A DNA stretch of 64,000 nucleotides from CAVSWN01 sp963770995 (GCA_963770995.1 CAVYRS010000001.1:1674001-1738000); one strand, 5' to 3'. Counted from the first letter of the stretch, positions 17,188 to 26,833 are shown. The notes: generated by a model not told the origin, from the sequence alone. Program-made: numbers and translations.

Positions 17188-18525
17188 TTATTGAACGGAG
17201 TCCGTGAGGCGAACGCGATCGCCGTCGCTCACGCCGGACAGAATCTCGACGACGGTGCCGTTCGACCGGCCCAGACGCACCGCCACGGTTTCCACGCTCC
17301 AGCGCTTGGTGACATGGACCACGGACGAAGCACCGCGCTTGAAGACGGCGCTCACCGGGAGCATCAGCGCGTCGCGCGCTTCGTCGATGTGGACGTCGAG
17401 CCGCGCGGTCATGTCGGGCCGGAGCTGGACATCGTTGCGATCGATCTCCACCACGAGATCGAAGCGCTTGTCTTCCCATGGCCGCCCGATCTGCGCGTGC
17501 GCGAGGCTGCCGACGCTCAGCACACGGCCCGTGAGCTTCTGGCCGGGATACGCCTCCACCTGAACGGCGACGGTCTGACCCGCGCGAATCAAGTGGACGT
17601 CCGACTCCCGCACCGACGAGACGACGAGCATGCGATTCACTTCGGGAATCGTGATGAGCCCCTGCGTTTGCGTCACCCGGTCGCCGACGCGGATCTTCCG
17701 GCGCGGGCTGGCGCCGAGATACTCCTCGTAGACGACGAGGCCGGGGCGGCGAGAGAAGATGTTGCAGGCGTCGATCGCCTCGCGGAACCCGGCGACGCGC
17801 GCCTCGGCTTCGCGCGCTTTGAGCTGGCTCTGCTCGAACTGCATCTGCCGCTGCGAGAGCGCCACCCGCGCCTTGTCCTGATCGCGGGGCCGCGTCGTAC
17901 GCGTGAGCACGTCGACGCGGCGGCGCGCGAGGTCTGCCGCGGCCTGGGCCTCCTCGAGCTGCAGGCCGGCGCGGTCCAGTTCATCGCGCGTGATGTACCC
18001 GCGCTCGAGCATCGGCTGCATCGCCTCGGTCTCCTGCTTGAGGCGATCCACTTTGCGCTCCGCGAGCCGCAGGGCGGTTTGCGCTTCCTGCACGCCGAGC
18101 GCCCCCTCGCCTTCCGCGAAGCCGGCGACGGCCGTCTGCGCGTCCAGCAGATCGGCCTTGGCCATTTCCTGATCGATGAGCGCCTGTCGATGCGCCTGGA
18201 TCGCCCGATCGAGCTCGGCCCTCATCTCGGTGTCGTCCAGGCGCACGATCACGTCACCCGCGCGCAGCTGGATGCCTTCCGGCGCGAGAAACGTGATCTC
18301 GGTTTCGCGTCCAATGAGGGGCGATCGGTAGGTCAGCGACTCGGCGGCCTTCAGCGTGCCGGCTTCGGCCAGCGTCACCGGGAACGTGCCGCGCCGCACG
18401 GTGGAATAGAGCGTGCGGTCGGAACCCGACAGCTGCAGGCCGCCGGCCAGAATGACGCCGGCCAGCACGCTGCCGGCCACGATCAGAAGGATGCGAACCG
18501 CGCGGGAGCCAGGCCAGAGCGTCAT
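17188..18525 (-). CDS. HlyD/MacA-type membrane fusion protein
   Basis: A 445-residue periplasmic adaptor. It has an N-terminal membrane helix (ILLIVAGSVLAGVILAGGL), a beta-barrel/lipoyl part around APEGIQLRAGDVIVRLDDTE, a long alpha-helical hairpin (~120-260, rich in Ala/Arg/Glu with ERKVDRLKQETEAM), then the second lipoyl half and a C-terminal barrel ending in VSDGDRVRLTDSVQ. It joins the permease at 15912 to the outer membrane channel encoded just upstream, whose stop overlaps this start by four bases (ATGA). Confidence 0.9.
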   Translation of the reverse strand: MTLWPGSRAVRILLIVAGSVLAGVILAGGLQLSGSDRTLYSTVRRGTFPVTLAEAGTLKAAESLTYRSPLIGRETEITFLAPEGIQLRAGDVIVRLDDTEMRAELDRAIQAHRQALIDQEMAKADLLDAQTAVAGFAEGEGALGVQEAQTALRLAERKVDRLKQETEAMQPMLERGYITRDELDRAGLQLEEAQAAADLARRRVDVLTRTTRPRDQDKARVALSQRQMQFEQSQLKAREAEARVAGFREAIDACNIFSRRPGLVVYEEYLGASPRRKIRVGDRVTQTQGLITIPEVNRMLVVSSVRESDVHLIRAGQTVAVQVEAYPGQKLTGRVLSVGSLAHAQIGRPWEDKRFDLVVEIDRNDVQLRPDMTARLDVHIDEARDALMLPVSAVFKRGASSVVHVTKRWSVETVAVRLGRSNGTVVEILSGVSDGDRVRLTDSVQ

Positions 18526-19988
18526 CGCATGTCCGCCCGAGGATCGAGGATGCCGAGCGATGCGCGAAGAGCGAGCTGCGTGAGCGCGACGTCGGCGGAA
18601 GCCCCGATGCGGCGGCCCTCCGCGGCCACGAGGTTGGCCTCGCCGGCGACGAGGTCGAGGCTGGTCGCGAGCCCGCGCTCGTAGCGGAACTTCGCCACGT
18701 CGAGCTCGCGCGCGGCGAGATCGACAGCCGCAGTCTCGAGCTCGAGCGTCTTGAGCGCGCGATCGTGCGCACGCGCGGCTCGGCGCACGTCGACTTCGAC
18801 GCGCGTTTTCACGGCGTCGAGGTCGCGCTGCCGCCGTTCGCGTTCGAGCACCGCAGTCTGCAGCGCCGCATCCTCCACGGTCCGATCGAGCGGCAGCGAC
18901 ACGGTCGCGAACGTCGCAAGCCGAAAGTCGTTCAGACCGAAGCTCGTTCTGATCGTCGGCCCCGCGCTTTGTCGCGTGACGCCCACGCTCAGGTCCGCCT
19001 GAGGCCTGAGCTGCGTGCGGGCCAGCGCAATCGCGCGAAGGCTGTCGGCGACAACCGCCTCGGCGTTGCGGACTTCGGCGCGTGTCGACCAGGCGGTGCC
19101 GACCAGATCGGCCGGCAATCCCACCGGCGGCGCCGGCACTGGAATTTGGTCAGGCACGGCGATCGTCTCGGCGCTCGTCATCTTCACCAGCAAGCGGAGC
19201 CGGTCGGCGGCGTCGTCCACCGCATCGGTCGCCGCCAGCAGCTGCGCTTCGCCCTGGCCCGCGAGCTGGCGCGCGCGCAGGACGTCGAGCTGCGACGCGC
19301 GGCCGAGCGTCAGCTTCGCGGCCGACGCGTCCGCCAGCTGACGCGAGCGGGTCAACGATTGTTTCGCGACCACCGCCAGCTGCTTCTGCTTGATCAGATC
19401 GTAGAACGCCGCGGCAACTTCGAGCGCTACCGTCTGCTCGACGAGCGTCCGGTCGCGCGTCGAGTGCTCCGTGCGCAGTTCGGCCGCGGTCAACGGCTCG
19501 CGCACGGCGGCGCGCCCGAACCCGCGCAGGAGCGGCTGGCGGACCAGGAGCGTCGTGTCGCCCGCATAGAACGTTCCGAACTGATTGCGCGCCGAGGTCG
19601 TCGTCGCGTTGAAGCGGAATTCGGTGCCGGTCGTGAGCTGCTGCGTCAGCGCGAGGCCGTAATTCTGATTGGCCAGATCGCTCTGGCCGAGCGAGCTGAA
19701 GAGCGACGGCACGACCTTCGGATTGAACGCCGCTCGCGCGACGCGGACGCCAATCGTGGCCCGCTGCTCTTCGTCGCGCGCGGCGACGACGCGATCGTTG
19801 CGGGAGAGCGCGAGGTCGATCGCCGAACCGAGCGTGAGCACCGGCGGCGATGGTGCCGGCGGCACGGCCTGCGCGTGTACCGGATCCGGCCCGCCCTGAG
19901 CGAGCGCGAGCGAGCCGAAGGGCTGAACGAGGCAGGCCACCAGGGCGACGACCAGGGACATGCGCCTGCGCCAACTGCGGGGCTTCAT
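18522..19988 (-). CDS. TolC-family outer membrane efflux protein
   Basis: A 488-residue protein with a signal peptide (LVVALVACLVQPFGSLALAQ) and the two-fold repeated coiled-coil/beta pattern of TolC proteins (ALSRNDRVVAARDEEQ...; LVTQQLTTG, ARQLAGQGEAQLLAATDAVDD; second repeat GTAWSTRAEVRNAEAVVADS...). It is the first gene of the export operon, translationally coupled to hlyD. The upstream 80 bases up to the divergent PEGA gene should contain the promoter; I see no clear operator there. Confidence 0.92.
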   Translation of the reverse strand: MKPRSWRRRMSLVVALVACLVQPFGSLALAQGGPDPVHAQAVPPAPSPPVLTLGSAIDLALSRNDRVVAARDEEQRATIGVRVARAAFNPKVVPSLFSSLGQSDLANQNYGLALTQQLTTGTEFRFNATTTSARNQFGTFYAGDTTLLVRQPLLRGFGRAAVREPLTAAELRTEHSTRDRTLVEQTVALEVAAAFYDLIKQKQLAVVAKQSLTRSRQLADASAAKLTLGRASQLDVLRARQLAGQGEAQLLAATDAVDDAADRLRLLVKMTSAETIAVPDQIPVPAPPVGLPADLVGTAWSTRAEVRNAEAVVADSLRAIALARTQLRPQADLSVGVTRQSAGPTIRTSFGLNDFRLATFATVSLPLDRTVEDAALQTAVLERERRQRDLDAVKTRVEVDVRRAARAHDRALKTLELETAAVDLAARELDVAKFRYERGLATSLDLVAGEANLVAAEGRRIGASADVALTQLALRASLGILDPRADMR

Positions 19989-20070
19989 CGGGAGATGCTC
20001 GGCACTTTACCTGATATCCCGGGGACCTGGGAAGAATCGGGACCTGCGCCCGCCCGTATAATGCCGAACC

Positions 20071-21180
20071 GTGTGTGCACAACTGCGTAGTGACGACCGC
20101 CGAGCGGTGATCGCCGCGGCGCTCGTCCTTGCGGTCATCGCCGGAACCGGTGCGGTGACCGAACGAGTTTCATCGAACGTTCAGGAGTCAGGCCGCGCAC
20201 AGAACGGCCGCCTCGCGGTCAGGACGATCCCGGATGCGGCCACGGTCTTCGTCGATGGGCAGTCCCGCGGTCTCAGTCCCTTGACCGTCTCCAATCTATC
20301 GGTCGGCGACCACGAGCTCACGGTGCGCAAGACTGGCTTTCTCGACAACCGGAGCATGGTTCAGATTCGAGCCGATGCGGTCACCAGCGTCACGATCAAC
20401 TTGACGGGGAATACGCCGACCGGTGAACCCGTCGTGAAGGCCCCCGATACTGGCGGAGGCAGTCCGCTGAAATGGGTGTTGCTTGGCGGCGCCGGAGCGG
20501 CTGTCGCGGGCGTTCTCGCCGGAAAGGGCAGCGGCGGAGGTGGAGGCGGGACAGCCTCCACTACTACCGTGGCCAGCACGACCACGACCACCGTGCCGGG
20601 CGGGTCCAGCACGACGACGAGCGTCGGCGCCACGCGGTTCACGCTGACCGGCAGGGTGACCGATGATAACGGCGGCGCCGCCATTCAGGGCGCTGAACCA
20701 ACCATTCTCGACGGGCCGAACGCCGGCAGGTATCCCGTCACCAGTTCGAACGGCAACTACTCGATTCCAAATCTGCAGCCAGGCAGCCTCCGGATCGAGT
20801 TCCGCGCGCTGAACTACGACCTGAGCCCGGGCCAGACTGTGACGATTACGAACGCCGACGCAGTCCACAACCGCACGATGTCGCTTGCATTCCCGCGGGC
20901 GGATTTCAACCAGTCGAACTGCATCGCCAACGGCACGGCCACCACGACGGGTCTGGATTGCGCGGTCGACGGCGGACCATCGCAGGGCAGAATCGACACC
21001 TACACCTGGTCCTATCAGGGCGGAGGCGGCAGCGACCAACGGCATCAGATGTCGATGGGCTGCGGGGGCCGTCCCATCGGCAACAACGCGGTTCCGGTGA
21101 CGCTGACGGTCCGCAACCGATCGGGCAGCGACACCGCGACGAAGAACGTCACGGTCAACAAGATTGCGGGGTGCTGGTAG
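20071..21180 (+). CDS. PEGA-domain secreted/membrane protein with carboxypeptidase-like domain
   Basis: A 369-residue protein starting at a GTG. It has an N-terminal membrane helix (VIAAALVLAVIAGTGAV), then a PEGA domain (~48-110: RLAVRTIPDAATVFVDGQ, GDHELTVRKTGFLD). A second hydrophobic stretch around residue 140 is followed by a Gly-run and a Ser/Thr-rich linker. A carboxypeptidase regulatory-like beta-sandwich comes next (FTLTGRVTDDNGGAAIQ to RIEFRALNYDL). A last PKD/Ig-like domain contains four Cys. PEGA domains usually sit outside the membrane in surface proteins. It is divergent from the efflux operon; function unknown. Confidence 0.75.
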   Translation: MCAQLRSDDRRAVIAAALVLAVIAGTGAVTERVSSNVQESGRAQNGRLAVRTIPDAATVFVDGQSRGLSPLTVSNLSVGDHELTVRKTGFLDNRSMVQIRADAVTSVTINLTGNTPTGEPVVKAPDTGGGSPLKWVLLGGAGAAVAGVLAGKGSGGGGGGTASTTTVASTTTTTVPGGSSTTTSVGATRFTLTGRVTDDNGGAAIQGAEPTILDGPNAGRYPVTSSNGNYSIPNLQPGSLRIEFRALNYDLSPGQTVTITNADAVHNRTMSLAFPRADFNQSNCIANGTATTTGLDCAVDGGPSQGRIDTYTWSYQGGGGSDQRHQMSMGCGGRPIGNNAVPVTLTVRNRSGSDTATKNVTVNKIAGCW

Positions 21181-21235
21181 GCCGTTGGCAGGTCGTGAAG
21201 ACGCCTAACGGGATGTCACGCGGAGATGATCAACG

Positions 21236-22195
21236 TCACCGCGCCAGAGCCTCCGATCCGCACACTGGAACATGTCCGCCTCTCGTCCCATCTATAACGG
21301 CGCGAACCGCGTTCACAACAATTTGTGGCTGATCGATTTGCACCAGATGACCGGACTGTTCGGCAATGATTTGACACCCGTGTTCCGAAAGCTTGACCTG
21401 GTCTCGTTGCAGGTCTCGCCATGTCGCATCTGCGCCGCGTGCCCCGGTTACGACGACCACGGGAATCGGGAGCTTCCGCCGCGACGTCCTGACTTCTGAG
21501 GCGCTTTCGCGTATGTGGATGATTTCGTCCGCGGCCGCCTGGTATCCGGCGGCACGGAATCTCGTTGCGCCGATGAATCTCTGAACTGACGGCGGCAGCG
21601 ATTCCGGACTTGGACCGAACGAGATACCGAACAGCCTGAAGATCCCGATTGAGGAGAGCAGCGGTGCCCATCGGGCAAGCCGCGGAACTTCATGCGTTTG
21701 GTCTTCGTGTGAGGCGTCTATGAGTATGAGACCGGCCACACGATCGGTGTGGTCAGACGCAAAGACGCGGACGCCGAAACCGCCGCTGGATGCTGCGACG
21801 AGGACGACGGGGCCGTCTAGACCGCTGCGATCGATCAGGATAGCGAGCTCCTCCGCGATGCGGCGTGCTGTGCGAGGCGACGGACCCGGGTCGCTGTAAC
21901 CCATCCCCGCGCGATCGTACGAGCAGACGCGTGTGAATCGAGCAACGTCAGGCTGAACGAAGCCCCAGCCAGCGCTCGATCCGCCCAAGCCGGTCTCAAG
22001 AATCACAGGTGGCGCACCAGCCCCCGTGCACCAGAGATGCAGCCTGTGCCCTCCGACATCGACGAGTTGTCCCGGCGGTGGTGTTGATGCCAGCTCCTGG
22101 CGCGTGGCAACGCGTTGATACGTCGCGCCGGCGGCTGAAACGAGAATGAACAAGCCAAACAGCCCGACCAGAATTCGCCTTGTCCAACGCCACAT
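21236..22195 (-). CDS. Alpha/beta hydrolase with N-terminal membrane anchor
   Basis: A 319-residue protein. An N-terminal hydrophobic helix (ILVGLFGLFILVSAAGA) is followed by an alpha/beta-hydrolase fold: VILETGLGGSSAGW (oxyanion region), CSYDRAGMGYSD, VLVAASSGGFGVRVFA (nucleophile elbow, with Ala in place of the first Gly of GxSxG) and SGHLVQIDQP (catalytic His). The catalytic set looks complete apart from that conservative change. Substrate unknown; the DRAGMGYSDPGP motif is typical of the broad esterase/lipase-like group. Confidence 0.88.
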   Translation of the reverse strand: MWRWTRRILVGLFGLFILVSAAGATYQRVATRQELASTPPPGQLVDVGGHRLHLWCTGAGAPPVILETGLGGSSAGWGFVQPDVARFTRVCSYDRAGMGYSDPGPSPRTARRIAEELAILIDRSGLDGPVVLVAASSGGFGVRVFASDHTDRVAGLILIDASHEDQTHEVPRLARWAPLLSSIGIFRLFGISFGPSPESLPPSVQRFIGATRFRAAGYQAAADEIIHIRESASEVRTSRRKLPIPVVVVTGARGADATWRDLQRDQVKLSEHGCQIIAEQSGHLVQIDQPQIVVNAVRAVIDGTRGGHVPVCGSEALAR

Positions 22196-22258
22196 ACTGA
22201 TATCTCTGGCAACGGACCGTGCCTCTAGCAGTGTCGAGAGCAGGTTTTGCCACGGCTG

Positions 22259-22485
22259 CTAGGGGCCCGCGAACTCGGCTTGCGCCTTCTTGAGGGCGTT
22301 CAGCGTGATCGTGGCCCGATACTCGGCAAGCTTGCGTCCGTTTTCGAGCATCTTCTGAACCGATCCGATCTCGACGCCGTAGATGCTGAACTTGTTCGCC
22401 TTGATCCGCTGCTCGGCGTGAATCAGCTTCGGGTCCTGCAGCGCGACCAGCGCCTTGTTAGTGTCAACGCCTTGGCTGTTTTCAT
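22259..22485 (-). pseudogene. Small unknown gene, start and body in different frames
   Basis: An open frame of 76 residues (LVALQDPKLIHAEQRIKANK, IGSVQKMLENGRKLAEYRA, LNALKKAQAEFAGP) ends at 22259. It looks like real helical protein but has no start codon in frame. ATG 22485 in the neighbouring frame begins MKTAK and would join it if one base were missing near 22470. It is therefore either a frameshifted small gene of about 75 residues or a truncated remnant. Family not recognised. Confidence 0.35.
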
Positions 22486-22566
22486 GGGCGAATTATAGCG
22501 TCGGGCGTACGGATCACGAGGCAATCGGCGCCCCGCCGATTGCCTCGCGGAAGTCCGGTGGTCCGC

Positions 22567-22674
22567 CTAGAACTTCGGCATGCGACGGCCCAGCCGGGAG
22601 CGGCGGCGCATGATGTAGAGCGTCACCGCCAGGATCATCACGAACAGAATCTGCACGTAGTAGAGAAATCCCAT
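22567..22674 (-). CDS. 35-residue single-pass membrane peptide (candidate)
   Basis: An open frame from ATG 22674: a hydrophobic segment MGFLYYVQILFVMILAVTL, then a strongly basic tail (MRRRSRLGRRMPKF). This is the usual layout of small inner-membrane peptides with a cytosolic C-terminus. There is no strong ribosome site, and the peptide is too short to be sure, but composition and clean stop support it. It is divergent from the HAF-repeat gene at 22772. Confidence 0.35.
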   Translation of the reverse strand: MGFLYYVQILFVMILAVTLYIMRRRSRLGRRMPKF

Positions 22675-22771
22675 GGACGGAGTATCGGCGCAGCCTCAAC
22701 GGTTCTGTAGCCGCTGGCTGTGCTGGCACGGCCGTTGCCCCAGCTAGGCCCGCATTGACCCCCGGGGGCCC

Positions 22772-23836
22772 ATGGGACACACATTCAGCCGATCAGTTGG
22801 TATCTTTTTTCTCTTCTTGGGAAGCTTTGGCGCACATACGCGGCTCGTCGACGCGCAAGGCGCCCCTTACTCGATTGTCGACCTCGGCACGCTCGGCGGC
22901 GACTCCAGCGCCGCCGCCGGCCTGAACAGTCTCGGTGACGTCGTCGGCGTCGCGACGACGGCCGCCGGCGCGTCGCACGCGTTCCTCCATCGCAACGGAC
23001 AGATGTTCGACCTCGGGACGCTGCCGGGCGGCAGTTCGAGCTACGCCACCGCGATCAACGATCGCGGCGACATCGTCGGCTACGGCGGCATCAACGGCTT
23101 CGGCCCGCCGTTTCGCGAGTTCACACAAGGCTTCGTCTGGCAGAGCGGTGCGATGCGAGCGGTCGGCGCGCTCTACTGCCCGTGCACGTTCAACGTGCGC
23201 TATGGCACCAGCATGGCGTTCGCGGTCAGCAACGCGGGATGGGTTGTCGGCGATTCGCAGACGAACCGGCCTTCGCTTCGCGAGGCGTTCGTCTGGCAGG
23301 ACCGCATCCAAGAGGTCGCTTTCGAAGGCGCCACGTCCGGGGACAGCCACGCCTACGGCATCAACGACATCCACGAGATCGTTGGCGACGCCCGCGCGCG
23401 TGCGGTGCTGACGCACGAGGGCATCAGCCGCGACCTCGGCGTGCTGCCGGGCCATGCCACGAGCAGCGCGCGGGGCGTGAACAACAAGGGTCACGTGATT
23501 GGCATCTCGACCGATGCCGCAGGACAGGCGCGCGCGTTCTTCTGGGACGGACGGATGCGCGACCTCGGCGTGCTGCCGGGCGACGCCGCGAGCGAGGCAC
23601 TGGCGATCAACGTGACGAGCGACGTCGTCGGCCGTTCCGGAGCCGCGGATCTGTCGCGGTCGCGCGCCGTGCTGTGGCGCGGCGGCATGCCAATCGATCT
23701 GACGACGCTCGCCGGAGCGGCGGACTGGACCCTGTCGTCCGCGACCGGCATCAACGACTTCGGACAGATTGCCGGTGTCGGTCTGCACAACGGACAGATC
23801 AGGGCGTTTGTCTTGACGCCTCAGCGCTCGTGGTGA
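22772..23836 (+). CDS. Secreted HAF-repeat protein
   Basis: A 354-residue protein with a signal peptide (IFFLFLGSFGAHTRLVDAQG) followed by tandem HAF repeats, each with the pattern of a Gly-Asp-hydrophobic-Val-Gly strand, HAFL/AFVW and DLGTLxG. Examples are YSIVDLGTLGGDSSAA, HAFLHRNGQMFDLGTLPGG, RDLGVLPGHATSSA and RDLGVLPGDAASEA. These predict an extracellular beta-propeller or solenoid. The stop codon lies inside a hairpin repeat (23827-23853). Role unknown; such proteins are common in soil Acidobacteria. Confidence 0.85.
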   Translation: MGHTFSRSVGIFFLFLGSFGAHTRLVDAQGAPYSIVDLGTLGGDSSAAAGLNSLGDVVGVATTAAGASHAFLHRNGQMFDLGTLPGGSSSYATAINDRGDIVGYGGINGFGPPFREFTQGFVWQSGAMRAVGALYCPCTFNVRYGTSMAFAVSNAGWVVGDSQTNRPSLREAFVWQDRIQEVAFEGATSGDSHAYGINDIHEIVGDARARAVLTHEGISRDLGVLPGHATSSARGVNNKGHVIGISTDAAGQARAFFWDGRMRDLGVLPGDAASEALAINVTSDVVGRSGAADLSRSRAVLWRGGMPIDLTTLAGAADWTLSSATGINDFGQIAGVGLHNGQIRAFVLTPQRSW

Positions 23837-23889
23837 GCTTGTCGAACCACGAGCGAAACGCTCGTCCTTCGACAGGCTCAGGACGAGCG
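23827..23889. repeat. Two adjacent palindromic hairpins at the end of the HAF gene
   Basis: First hairpin: CTCGTGGT (23827-23834) pairs with ACCACGAG (23846-23853). Second: CGCTCGTCC (23859-23867) pairs with GGACGAGCG (23881-23889). The loop text TTCGACAGGCTCA belongs to a palindromic intergenic sequence met in many bacterial genomes. It lies between two convergent genes and probably works as a two-way terminator. It also supplies the last codons of the HAF protein. Confidence 0.7.
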
Positions 23890-23900
23890 GTGGGGCGAAC

Positions 23901-25927
23901 TCACCACACGCGGCACTGATTCTGCCGCACCATCGGCGCGCCGGCCTTGCAGGAAAACGCTTTCTGGAATTCCGGCATGTTCGACACCACGCCGTTGACA
24001 CGATAGCGGCCGGGGGAATGCGGGTTGGTTTGCGCCATCAGGCGGAACGCCTCCGGCCGCCGGTTCTCGCACCACACCTGGCCCCAGCCGAGGAACACGC
24101 GTTGTTCCGGCGTGAACCCATCGACTGTCCGGCTCGGTTCCACCGCCAGCGCCGCCATGTAGCCCATCAACGAAATACGGAGGCCGCCGTTGTCGGCGGT
24201 GTTCTCGCCAAGCGTCAGCTTGCCGTTCAACTTCACATCGTCCACGGCGGTGAACTGCGCGTATTGATCCACGAAGCATTGCGCGCGATCCTCGAACTCC
24301 TTGCGATCCTGGTCGGTCCACCAGTTCTTCAGATTGCCCGCGTGCGTCGAACTGACTGCCCTGATCGTCGAAGCCGTGCGTCAGCTCGTGGCCGATCACG
24401 GCGCCGGTGCCGCCGAAGTTCACCGCGTCGATCGGCTTTGACGCTGTAGAACGGCGGCTGGAGAATCCCGGCCGGAAAGTTGATGTTGTTCTTCAGCGGG
24501 TCGTAGTAGGCGTTGACCGTCGGCGGCGTCATGCTCCACTCGGCCTTGTCCACCGGCTTGCCGATCTTGTCCAACTGGCGCTTGAACTCGAACGCGTTCG
24601 CGCGCTGCGAGTTGCCGAGCGCGTCGCCGCGGACGACAGTGAGCGCGGTGTAGTTGCGCCACTGGTCGGGATATCCGATCTTGTTCGCGATGGCGTGCAG
24701 CTTGACCAGCGCTTCCTTCTTGGTGGCGTCGGTCATCCACGCCAGGCCGTTGATGTCCTGCTCGAGGGCTGCCTCGATCTCGCGAATCATCTTCAGCATG
24801 TCAGCCTTGGCCTGCGGGCCGAAGGCTTCCTTGACGAATGCCTTGCCGAGCTCCTCGCCGAGGTCGCCGTCGGTGTATTGCACGCAGCGCTTCCACCGCG
24901 GACGGAGCTCTTTGGCGCCGGTGAGGACTGCGCCGTAGAAGGCGAAGTTCTCGTTCACGAACGCCGTCGGCAGCAACGGCGCCGACGCGCGGAGCAGCTG
25001 CCAGCGCAGGTAGTGCTTGATGTCCTCCACCGGCGTGGACGCGAGCAGCTGGCCGAGGCCTTTGAAGAACTCGGGCTCGGTGACGTTGAGCGCGTAGATC
25101 GGCGGCGCGCCGATGCCGGTGAAATAGCGCGACCACTGGAAGGTCGGCGTGAACGCCTGCAGCTGGTCCGGCGTGAGCTTGTGGTAGATGTTGTTCGGGT
25201 TGCGGCGGGAGACGTTGTCGAGCGCGCCCTTCGCCAGCGCGGTTTCGATCCGCATGACGGTGTCGGCCACGGCGGCGGAGTTCGACGCCGGCACGCCCAC
25301 CAGCGCGGCCACGCGGCCGATGTGTTTCACGTACTCCTCCCGCAGCTCCACCGACTTCGGGTCGTCGCGCAGGTAGTAGTCGCGATCGGGCAGCCCGAGT
25401 CCGCCCTGGTCGGCAATCGCCATTTCGAGCGAAGCGTCCTTGAAGTCGGCCTCGCTGCCAAAACCGAAGAAGACGTTGACGCCAATCGTGTGCAGCTCGG
25501 CGACGAGCGGTGGCAGGTCGGTGACGCTGGCCAGCCCGTCGATCTTGATCTTGAGCGGATTGAGCGGATTGGTGCCCTTGCTGTCGATCGCCGGCTCGTC
25601 GATGCACGAGCCGTAGTAATCGCCGATCTTCTTCTGCTCTGCGTCGCGGCCCGCGGCTGCGTTCTCGAGAATCTTCTTGAGCGCTTCGTTGTTCCGTTCC
25701 TGCAGCTCGTCGAACCGTCCCCACGTCGAGCGATCGGCCGGAATCGGATTCTTTTCAACCCAGCCGCCGCAGGCGTACTGGTAGAAGTCGACGCAGGGAT
25801 CGGCCGCGCGATCCATCGCGTCGAGTTGGAGCCCTGATGGGCCCGCCTGCGCCGCGGACGGCGCTTGCGCGTGCAAGGCGAATGCGAGCGGACAGCTCAC
25901 GAAGAGACAAGCGAGCAGGTGACGCAT
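23901..25927 (-). CDS. M13-family (neprilysin/PepO-like) zinc endopeptidase, two frameshifts
   Basis: A secreted metallopeptidase of about 675 residues once repaired. It has a signal peptide (LLACLFVSCPLAFALHAQ), then DPCVDFYQYACGGWV at residue ~43 and the N-terminal M13 domain. The catalytic domain carries NAYYDPLKNNINFPAGIL, GHELTHGFDDQGSQFDA (two zinc His and the catalytic Glu) and LGENTADNGG (third zinc ligand Glu), and ends in KAGAPMVRQNQCRVW. The reading frame changes at about 24433 and 24339; each is one extra base. The three catalytic motifs are all intact, so the gene is probably functional in the cell. It degrades peptides outside the cytoplasm. Confidence 0.88.
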
Positions 25928-25950
25928 TCCGGTATTCTAAGCGACCGACC

Positions 25951-26403
25951 ATGGTCACTTCGCGTCTCGTAACCGCGACCGCGTGCTACCTCGTCTGGGC
26001 CAGCGGCGCCGCGCTCGTCGCGATCGTTCGCGACATGCCCGCGGGCTTCGGCGGATTCTCGACCGGCCTCTCCGCGACCAACGATTTCCTCATCGGCATC
26101 GGCACCGCGCTCTCGCCGCCGCTGTGGTGGATGCTCGCCCAGTCGTTCTTCGCGCTCCGCGCGTGGCGCACGTCGCCGCCCAGCCGCGGCGCCATCGGCG
26201 CGCTGACCGGTTTCGGCGTGCTCGAGTTCATCGGCGCGATGGGCGAGCCAGTGACGTTTCAAGTGTTCGCGCCGTCGACGTTCGATCCACTGCTCGCCAT
26301 CACGCAGCTCGGCATGATTCTTCTGCCGCTCGCCGCCGCCTACTATGGCGTCACGGCGTTCCTGTCTGCGATGCCCGCGCCCGACGGCCGCGCGCGATCC
26401 TGA
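25951..26403 (+). CDS. Four-helix membrane protein of unknown function
   Basis: A 150-residue protein from ATG 25951 with about four hydrophobic helices (VTATACYLVWASGAALVAIV, LSPPLWWMLAQSFFALRAW, GAIGALTGFGVLEFIGAMG, LLAITQLGMILLPLAAAYYG). It starts 23 bases from the divergent M13 peptidase gene. The frame is open upstream inside that gene's 5' end but the hydrophobic pattern begins here. No family recognised. Confidence 0.6.
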   Translation: MVTSRLVTATACYLVWASGAALVAIVRDMPAGFGGFSTGLSATNDFLIGIGTALSPPLWWMLAQSFFALRAWRTSPPSRGAIGALTGFGVLEFIGAMGEPVTFQVFAPSTFDPLLAITQLGMILLPLAAAYYGVTAFLSAMPAPDGRARS

Positions 26404-26406
26404 AAT

Positions 26407-26772
26407 CTAGGCCGGCGCGGGCATGGACACTTCGACCAGCGGCCGCACTTCGATCGTCCCCATCTTCGCCGACGGCACTTGCGCCGCCAGGTTCAGCGCC
26501 TCGTCGAGATCCTTCGCCTCGATCAGGTAGTAGCCGCCGAGCTGCTCGCGCGTCTCTGCGAACGGGCCGTCCGTCAGCAGCCGCTTGCCGTCGCGGACCC
26601 GGACGCTCGTGGCCGCTCCCGTCGGCTGCAACTGCGAGCCGGTCACGTAATGCCCGGACGTGCGAAGCTGCTCGGAGAGTCTGCGGTACGAGGCCATGAT
26701 CTGCTGCCGTTCGGCCTCGCTCAGCCTGCCCCACGCCTGTTCTTCGTCGTAAATCAGCAACATGTATTTCAT
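26407..26772 (-). CDS. YCII-related (DGPF-type) protein
   Basis: A 121-residue protein with MKYMLLIYDEEQAWG at the start and the family hallmark DGPFAETREQLGGYYLIEA near residue 70, then DLDEALNLAAQVPSA and IEVRPLVEV. These small dimeric ferredoxin-like proteins are very often encoded beside ECF sigma factors with a C-terminal SnoaL/DUF6596 part. Here the sigma gene has lost its N-terminal half and lies on the opposite strand immediately next to it. Its biochemical role is unknown. Confidence 0.88.
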   Translation of the reverse strand: MKYMLLIYDEEQAWGRLSEAERQQIMASYRRLSEQLRTSGHYVTGSQLQPTGAATSVRVRDGKRLLTDGPFAETREQLGGYYLIEAKDLDEALNLAAQVPSAKMGTIEVRPLVEVSMPAPA

Positions 26773-26833
26773 CTCGCGCCTCCATCAATGAGTCGATTGG
26801 CCGGGCGCCGGATCGACAGCGCGCCGGAAAAAT

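Noticed and set aside
23890..24440. Separate small gene at the C-terminal end of the M13 peptidase
   Set aside because: The pieces hold the HExxH and ENTADNGG motifs that belong to the same peptidase; two single-base shifts join them.
24407..25837. 476-codon plus-strand frame opposite the M13 peptidase
   Set aside because: Antisense shadow; the minus strand carries the zinc motifs.
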